Positions 7,081 to 10,951 of a stretch of 10,951 nucleotides of DNA are shown here, one piece after another. The stretch's first letter is position 1. The number at the start of each line of letters is the position of its first letter. Position numbers and translations under genes: made by a program. The DNA comes from Pseudomonas sp. UBA5782. Its GTDB lineage: Bacteria; Pseudomonadota; Gammaproteobacteria; Pseudomonadales; Pseudomonadaceae. The DNA is taken from NCBI GenBank assembly GCA_002418465.1, contig DIEE01000011.1, forward strand, positions 464 to 11,414. Reading direction: 5' to 3'. Below the pieces are notes generated by a model. It worked only from the letters and a program-made list of their open reading frames with translations. It ran no database searches and had not been told where the DNA came from.

Positions 7081-8312
7081 TGGCCTGCAAACGCGTGGTC
7101 GTTACCGGCATGGCCGGCATCACCTCATTGGGCAGCGACTGGCCGACGATCCTGGAGAACTTCCAGGCCGGCAGGAGCGGCATACGGCGGATGGACGAGT
7201 GGGACCGCTACACCGAGCTGAATACACGCCTGGGTGGTCCGATCGACGATTTTTCCGTGCCCAAACACTGGACGCGCAAGCAGCTGCGCAGCATGGGCCG
7301 GGTGTCGCGCCTGGCGGTGCTGGCCGCAGAGCGCGCGCTGGACGACGCCGGTCTGCTCGACGACCCGAGCATTCGCGATGGCCGCATGGGCGTGGCCTGC
7401 GGCTCCTCGACCGGCAGCACCGACGAGGTGAAGGCCTTCGGCAATATGCTGATCAACGCCGTGGCCGACGGCCTCAATGCCAACTCCTACGTGCGTATGA
7501 TGCCGCACACCACGGCGGCCAACATCAGCATCTTCTTCGGCCTCAAGGGCCGCGTGATCCCCACCTCCAGCGCCTGCACCAGTGGCAGCCAGGGCATCGG
7601 CTATGCCTATGAGGCGATCAAGTTCGGCCGCCTGCCGATGATGCTCGCCGGCGGCGCCGAGGAGCTCTGCGCCACCGAGGCGATGGTCTTCGATGCGCTC
7701 TATGCCACCAGCCTGAAGAACGACGCGCCACACACTTCGCCGCGCCCTTACGACAGCCAGCGCGACGGCCTGGTGATCGGCGAGGGCGGCGGCATCCTGG
7801 TGCTCGAGGAGTTGGAGCACGCGCTGGCCCGTGGCGCGCGCATCCACGCGGAAATCGTCGGCTTCGGCAGCAATGCCGACGGCCAGCACATCACCAAGCC
7901 GGAGCAGGCGACCATGCGCCGGGCAATGGAACTGGCCCTGGAAGATGCCGAGCTGGCGCCGCAGGCCATCGGCTACGTCAACGGCCACGGCACCGCCACC
8001 GAGCAGGGCGATATCGCCGAAACGCTGGCCACCAGCGAGCTGTTCGGCACGCGCATGCCGATCAGCTCGCAGAAGAGTTTTCTCGGCCATACCCTCGGCG
8101 CCTGTGGCGCGCTGGAGTCGTGGTTCTCCATCGAGATGATGAACAGCGATCTCTACATTCACACGCTGAACCTGGGCGAAATCGATCCGCGCTGCGGCGA
8201 ACTCGACTATCTCCGCGGCGAGCCACGGAGAATGAGCCACGAATACGTGGTCAATAACAACTTCGCATTCGGCGGGGTGAACACCTCACTGGTTTTCCGC
8301 CGCTGGCGCTGA
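7080..8312 (+). CDS. apeR: Beta-ketoacyl-ACP synthase, FabF-type (ApeR-like)
   Basis: A 410-residue ketosynthase that begins with the FabF-like R-V-V-V-T-G-M-A-G-I-T-S-L-G. The catalytic residues are intact: Cys166 in S-S-A-C-T-S-G-S-Q, His303 in G-H-G-T-A-T-E, His337 in L-G-H-T-L-G-A-C-G-A, and the closing N-N-F-A-F-G-G-V-N-T loop. In the known aryl polyene system the apeR product is the other active ketosynthase of the cluster; whether it acts early (first extension of the aryl starter) or through all rounds cannot be told from sequence. It differs strongly from the ApeO-like protein upstream, so this is not a recent tandem duplication. It closes the KS-DH-KR-KS block; 61 nt separate it from the next gene. 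Confidence 0.88.
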   Translation: MACKRVVVTGMAGITSLGSDWPTILENFQAGRSGIRRMDEWDRYTELNTRLGGPIDDFSVPKHWTRKQLRSMGRVSRLAVLAAERALDDAGLLDDPSIRDGRMGVACGSSTGSTDEVKAFGNMLINAVADGLNANSYVRMMPHTTAANISIFFGLKGRVIPTSSACTSGSQGIGYAYEAIKFGRLPMMLAGGAEELCATEAMVFDALYATSLKNDAPHTSPRPYDSQRDGLVIGEGGGILVLEELEHALARGARIHAEIVGFGSNADGQHITKPEQATMRRAMELALEDAELAPQAIGYVNGHGTATEQGDIAETLATSELFGTRMPISSQKSFLGHTLGACGALESWFSIEMMNSDLYIHTLNLGEIDPRCGELDYLRGEPRRMSHEYVVNNNFAFGGVNTSLVFRRWR

Positions 8313-8362
8313 CATCGATGTAGGAATGTCGCCGTCACACAACCTGCAAGACCCAGCTCATC

Positions 8363-8368
8363 AAGGAG
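8363..8368 (+). promoter_or_regulatory. Ribosome binding site for the exported protein
   Basis: AAGGAG placed 5 nt before the ATG at 8374; it decides this start over the upstream ATG at 8326. Confidence 0.7.
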
Positions 8369-8373
8369 ACGAT

Positions 8374-8811
8374 ATGCAAAAGAAAACTCTGATCATCGCC
8401 GCTCTGTGCCTCAGCGCGCTCCCCGCCATCAGCCAGGCACGCGATACCACGCACTACCTGCCGTTCGATGCCGTGGTCGCCCAGGCGACCCAGGCCGGCA
8501 AGCTCGATGGCAGCGTGAAGTTCTACCTGGCGAAAACCCCGGCCGGCGCGAAGATCATCAACCCGCTGGTGACCACCAACCAGAAGACCAACGCCTTCGG
8601 CAAATCCGATGAAGTGGCCTGCGGCTGGGTGCTGCAATCGGCGCTGATCCGCCTGCAGAACGCCGCCAAGGCCGCCGGCGCGAATGCCGTGGTCGACATC
8701 GCCAGCAACTACAAGAACGTCGAATACCGCAACGCGGAAAACTACGAATGCCACGCCGGCGCGATCATGGCTGGCGTAGCGCTCAAAGGGAAACTGGCCA
8801 CCGTCAAATAA
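8374..8811 (+). CDS. Small exported protein of unknown function
   Basis: A 145-residue protein. The ATG at 8374 has AAGGAG at 8363-8368 (5 nt spacing) and gives a good Sec signal peptide: M-Q-K-K, a hydrophobic core at 5-19, and a likely signal peptidase I site after S-Q-A22. An in-frame ATG at 8326 would bury the signal and lacks this site. The mature protein has no other membrane segment and contains just two Cys (83 and 126), which could form a disulfide. The C-terminal part, A-A-G-A-N-A-V-V-D-I at 100-109 and A-G-A-I-M-A-G-V-A at 128-136, resembles the small secreted proteins carrying the misleading name excinuclease ABC subunit A; nothing here suggests an ATPase or DNA repair. It lies 61 nt after the apeR-like gene with no terminator between, then a strong terminator follows, so it is probably the last operon gene. 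Periplasmic location inferred. Confidence 0.8.
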   Translation: MQKKTLIIAALCLSALPAISQARDTTHYLPFDAVVAQATQAGKLDGSVKFYLAKTPAGAKIINPLVTTNQKTNAFGKSDEVACGWVLQSALIRLQNAAKAAGANAVVDIASNYKNVEYRNAENYECHAGAIMAGVALKGKLATVK

Positions 8812-8828
8812 GCCGGATGCGCCCGTCG

Positions 8829-8860
8829 AACGCCCCGCACCGCGGGGCGTTCTTCGTTCT
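8829..8860 (+). terminator. Intrinsic terminator ending the aryl polyene operon
   Basis: A perfect 10-bp stem: the left arm AACGCCCCGC (8829-8838) pairs with GCGGGGCGTT (8842-8851) around a 3-nt loop, then a T-rich tail runs to 8860. It starts 18 nt after the stop of the exported protein. On the opposite strand the stem is not followed by a T tract, so it probably acts only on + strand transcripts. Confidence 0.85.
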
Positions 8861-8941
8861 GCCGGCGGAACGATGCCGCGCGGCCGCCAGTCGACATGCT
8901 CGGAGGCGGGTCGCGGCGACCGGCCCGATGCGGAGGCGAGC

Positions 8942-9169
8942 ATGTCCGTCGAGATTCACTACCTGTTCCATGGCGAGCCGCGGGCGAAGACCTTCGAGAT
9001 GGCCGGTGGCACCTGTTCGCCCGGCAGCGCGGCGCGTCACCTGATCGAGCTGCATTTCGCCGATGCGGAGAACAGCCTGGCGATGCCCGGGCCGGACGAC
9101 AGCGATGCGCAGTTGCTGGAGCACGCCGAGGTGTTCGGCATCAGCGACATCCGCATCAGCCGGAGCTAG
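8942..9169 (+). CDS. Hypothetical small protein
   Basis: A 75-residue, acidic, soluble protein that I do not recognise. The ATG at 8942 has GGAGG at 8932-8936 with 5 nt spacing, the best start in this frame, and it matches the first strand-like segment V-E-I-H-Y-L-F-H. The sequence has no signal peptide or membrane helix, one Cys (in G-G-T-C-S-P), and an apparent helix (A-A-R-H-L-I-E-L-H-F) followed by an acidic loop and a closing I-S-D-I-R-I-S-R-S. The pattern of short strands plus a helix suggests a small alpha/beta fold. It comes after the operon terminator, so it is probably transcribed on its own, and it converges on the LysR gene with stops sharing the bases CTAG. Confidence 0.6.
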   Translation: MSVEIHYLFHGEPRAKTFEMAGGTCSPGSAARHLIELHFADAENSLAMPGPDDSDAQLLEHAEVFGISDIRISRS

Positions 9170-10065
9170 CCGCGTTGCGCCGCCTGCCGCGTCAGCAGGT
9201 CGGAGAAGGCCCTGGCCATCGCCGACGGCGCCTCGTTGCGCTGCACCAGCCAGACCGCCGTTTCGGCGCCCTCGTCGAGCAGCGTGCGGTAGACCACGCC
9301 GTCGATACGGATGCGCTGGAACGAGGCCGGCAGCACCGAGACGCCGAGCCCGGCGGCCACCAGCCCGATGATGGTCATCGCCTCGGCCGCCTCCTGGGAA
9401 AAGTGCGGGTTGAAGCCGGCGCGGTTGGCGAGGCTCATCAACTGGGCATACAGGCCGCTGCCGTAGCCGCGCGGGAAGAACACGAACGGCTCGCCGGCCA
9501 GCGCCTCCAGCCGCAGCCCGCTTTCACCGTTGGCCGCCAGCGGGTGCGCGGCGTTGAGCACCGCCACCAGCGGCTCGCGGAACAGCTCCTGCACCCGCAG
9601 GGAATCCGCCAGCGGCAGCGGCCGCATCAGGCCGATCTCGATGGACTCGTCGAGCAGCGCGTCGGCGACCTTCTTGCTGCTCATCTCCTGCAGGTTGAGG
9701 TGAACGGCGGGAAACGCCTGGCGAAAAGCGTGGATCGCCTTGGGAATGCTGGTGCTGAACGGCGCCGACGAGGTGAAGCCGATCTTCATTTCGCCCAGCT
9801 CGCCGAGCTGCGCCCGTCGCGCGACATCGGCGGCCTTGTCGACCTGGACCAGCACCAGTCGCGCCTCCTCGAGGAACAGCCGCCCCGCCTCGCTGAGTTC
9901 GACCCGACGATTGGTACGCTCGAACAGCCGTGCGCCCAGCTCCTGCTCCAGCGCCTGGATCTGCTGGCTCAGCGGCGGCTGGGAGATGCCCAACTGCTCT
10001 GCGGCGCGGCCGAAGTGCAGCTCCTCGGCGACGGCGATGAAGTAGCGCAGGTGACGCAATTCCAT
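9166..10065 (-). CDS. ynfL: LysR-type transcriptional regulator (YnfL-like)
   Basis: A 299-residue LysR-type regulator, the usual family length. Residues 1-60 are the winged helix-turn-helix (M-E-L-R-H-L-R-Y-F start, then G-R-A-A-E-Q-L-G-I-S-Q-P-P-L-S), followed by the linker helix and a substrate-binding-like effector domain beginning near M-K-I-G-F-T-S-S-A-P-F. The sequence I-I-G-L-V-A-A-G-L-G-V-S-V-L-P-A-S-F near the C-terminus is typical. It strongly resembles E. coli YnfL as I recall it, and like ynfL/ynfM it is divergent from a YnfM-like MFS gene. I prefer the ATG at 10065; a GTG at 10074 would add three residues and cannot be excluded, and neither has a strong ribosome binding site. 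It likely autoregulates and controls the transporter from the shared intergenic region; the effector is unknown. There is no clear link to the aryl polyene genes. Confidence 0.92.
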   Translation of the reverse strand: MELRHLRYFIAVAEELHFGRAAEQLGISQPPLSQQIQALEQELGARLFERTNRRVELSEAGRLFLEEARLVLVQVDKAADVARRAQLGELGEMKIGFTSSAPFSTSIPKAIHAFRQAFPAVHLNLQEMSSKKVADALLDESIEIGLMRPLPLADSLRVQELFREPLVAVLNAAHPLAANGESGLRLEALAGEPFVFFPRGYGSGLYAQLMSLANRAGFNPHFSQEAAEAMTIIGLVAAGLGVSVLPASFQRIRIDGVVYRTLLDEGAETAVWLVQRNEAPSAMARAFSDLLTRQAAQRG

Positions 10066-10107
10066 ATTGAGCACCGATTAGGTCGCTTCAGATATCAAAC
10101 AGGTCGA

Positions 10108-10135
10108 ATGATATATTGGATGCGATCGTTAGCAA
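10108..10135 (-). promoter_or_regulatory. Candidate promoter for the LysR gene
   Basis: On the - strand, TTGCTA (10135-10130) and TATCAT (10113-10108) are separated by 16 nt, pointing toward the LysR start at 10065. It overlaps the opposing promoter and the inverted repeat. The match is modest. Confidence 0.33.
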
Positions 10136-10142
10136 CCTATAT
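10113..10142. promoter_or_regulatory. Imperfect inverted repeat, candidate LysR operator
   Basis: ATATTGGATGC (10113-10123) and GCAACCTATAT (10132-10142) are inverted copies matching at 9 of 11 positions around an 8-nt spacer. It lies between the divergent regulator and transporter genes and overlaps candidate promoters for both, as expected of a LysR autoregulatory site. Binding is inferred. Confidence 0.5.
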
Positions 10143-10143
10143 T
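10116..10143 (+). promoter_or_regulatory. Candidate promoter for the MFS transporter
   Basis: TTGGAT (10116-10121), a 16-nt spacer and TATATT (10138-10143) form a sigma-70-like promoter 44 nt before the GTG start. It overlaps the inverted repeat. Confidence 0.4.
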
Positions 10144-10186
10144 CTTTCCTTCGCAACCTTCCTGCTGCCCTCCCGCTGAGGTACCC

Positions 10187-10951
10187 GTGAAAACTGCTGT
10201 CGCTGCATCGCCCGCCCTTTCGTCCGCGCCCTCTTCCAGCGCCGTCCAGAGCAGCGAGATCTACATCGAGAAGAACACGCCCATGTTCATGCGCACGGTG
10301 CTGGCGCTGTTCTGCGGCGGTTTCTCCACCTTCGCGCTGCTCTACTGCGTGCAGCCGATGATGCCGATCCTCTCCCACGAGTTTTCCATCAACGCGGCGC
10401 AGAGCAGCCTGATTCTCTCCGTGTCCACGGCGATGCTCGCCATCGGCCTGCTGATCACGGGGCCGATCTCCGATGCCGTCGGGCGCAAGCCGGTGATGCT
10501 CGCGGCGCTGTTCGCCGCCGCGCTGTTCACCATCGCCAGCGCGCTGATGCCCACCTGGCAGGGCGTGCTGGTCGCCCGCGCGCTGGTCGGCTTGTCCCTC
10601 AGCGGCCTGGCGGCGGTGGCGATGACCTACCTCAGCGAGGAGATCCACCCGCAGCACATCGGCCTGGCGATGGGCCTGTACATCGGCGGCAACGCCATCG
10701 GCGGGATGTCCGGACGGCTGATCGCCGGCGTGCTGATCGACTTCGTCAGCTGGCACACCGCGATGCTGGTGATCGGCCTGCTGGCACTGGCGGTTGCCGT
10801 GGTGTTCTGGAAGGTACTGCCCGAGTCGCGCAACTTCCGCGCCCGCGCGCTCAACCCGCGCAGCCTGCTGGACGGCTTCACCCTGCATTTCCGCGACGCC
10901 GGCCTGCCCTGGCTGTTCCTCGAAGGCTTCCTGCTGATGGGCGCCTTCGTC
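10187..10951 (+). CDS. ynfM: MFS transporter (YnfM-like), 3' partial
   Basis: The first 255 residues of a major facilitator; the frame is open at the window end. I chose the GTG at 10187 because GAGG (10178-10181) sits 5 nt upstream and the resulting hydrophilic N-terminal tail of about 35 residues (Ala/Ser-rich, then E-I-Y-I-E-K-N-T-P) fits YnfM, which also has a tail; later in-frame ATGs would delete it. Helices follow from M-R-T-V-L-A-L-F, with the MFS motif A in the first cytoplasmic loop (G-P-I-S-D-A-V-G-R-K-P-V-M), a conserved S-E-E-I-H-P segment after the fourth helix, and L-P-E-S-R-N-F-R at the start of the central loop. The match to E. coli YnfM as recalled is close throughout. It should be a proton-coupled inner-membrane efflux carrier; the substrate is not known. 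Confidence 0.9.
   Translation, partial: MKTAVAASPALSSAPSSSAVQSSEIYIEKNTPMFMRTVLALFCGGFSTFALLYCVQPMMPILSHEFSINAAQSSLILSVSTAMLAIGLLITGPISDAVGRKPVMLAALFAAALFTIASALMPTWQGVLVARALVGLSLSGLAAVAMTYLSEEIHPQHIGLAMGLYIGGNAIGGMSGRLIAGVLIDFVSWHTAMLVIGLLALAVAVVFWKVLPESRNFRARALNPRSLLDGFTLHFRDAGLPWLFLEGFLLMGAFV

Noticed and set aside
7125..8240. 371-codon - strand open frame opposite the second ketosynthase
   Set aside because: The ketosynthase in the + frame has every catalytic motif; the antisense product shows no domain and has the composition of a shadow frame.
8312..8321. Perfect 10-nt palindrome ACATCGATGT just after the second ketosynthase
   Set aside because: It is short, has no T tract and no extension of the symmetry, so it is neither a convincing terminator nor an operator.
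8896..10179. 427-codon + strand open frame across the LysR gene
   Set aside because: It is antisense to a full, well-recognised LysR gene, its product is low-complexity Arg/Gln/His/Ala-rich, and no family is visible; it is a high-GC shadow frame.
10120..10179. Short + strand peptide ending at 10179 just before the MFS start, as a possible leader peptide
   Set aside because: It is only the tail of the long antisense frame, has no clear start or ribosome binding site of its own, and no attenuator-like hairpin follows.
1..10951. Mobile element, CRISPR, tRNA/rRNA or phage content
   Set aside because: No transposase or integrase, direct-repeat array, tRNA-like fold or phage gene was seen; all genes match a coherent chromosomal layout.

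Overview
The window is high-GC bacterial DNA whose protein families, gene order and codon usage (strong preference for G/C at third positions) point to a Pseudomonas-like gammaproteobacterium. The genus is an inference; there is no rRNA or other taxonomic marker here.

Positions 2-8312 are the distal half of an aryl polyene (APE)-type pigment/lipid biosynthesis operon. Nine genes on the + strand are packed end to end with 1-14 nt overlaps or a 12 nt gap: an MMPL-family exporter (5' end outside the window), a CPA2-type cation/proton antiporter-like membrane protein, a flavin-dependent halogenase/oxidoreductase-like protein, a class I SAM methyltransferase, a DUF3261-type lipoprotein, and the type II FAS/PKS block KS - DH - KR - KS, whose order matches apeO-apeP-apeQ-apeR. 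The last four would elongate and desaturate an acyl carrier protein-bound aryl starter. The methyltransferase and flavoenzyme are likely tailoring enzymes, and the MMPL protein and lipoprotein probably move the product to the outer membrane. The starter ligase, the carrier proteins, the chain-length factor (apeC-like) and the partner dehydratase (apeI-like) are not here and are expected upstream of base 1.

Positions 8374-8811 encode a small exported protein of unknown role, probably the last gene of the operon, followed by a clear intrinsic terminator (8829-8860). An unrecognised 75-aa protein follows at 8942-9169.

The right end is a separate module: a LysR-type regulator on the - strand (9166-10065) divergent from an MFS transporter (10187 to the window edge). 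Both closely resemble the E. coli pair YnfL/YnfM. Their ~120 nt intergenic region carries an imperfect 11-bp inverted repeat overlapping candidate promoters for both genes.

The most notable features are the halogenase-type motifs in the operon's flavoenzyme and an antiporter-like protein translationally coupled to the lipid exporter. No RNA genes, insertion sequences, CRISPR arrays or phage genes were seen, and no non-coding stretch exceeds 300 bases.
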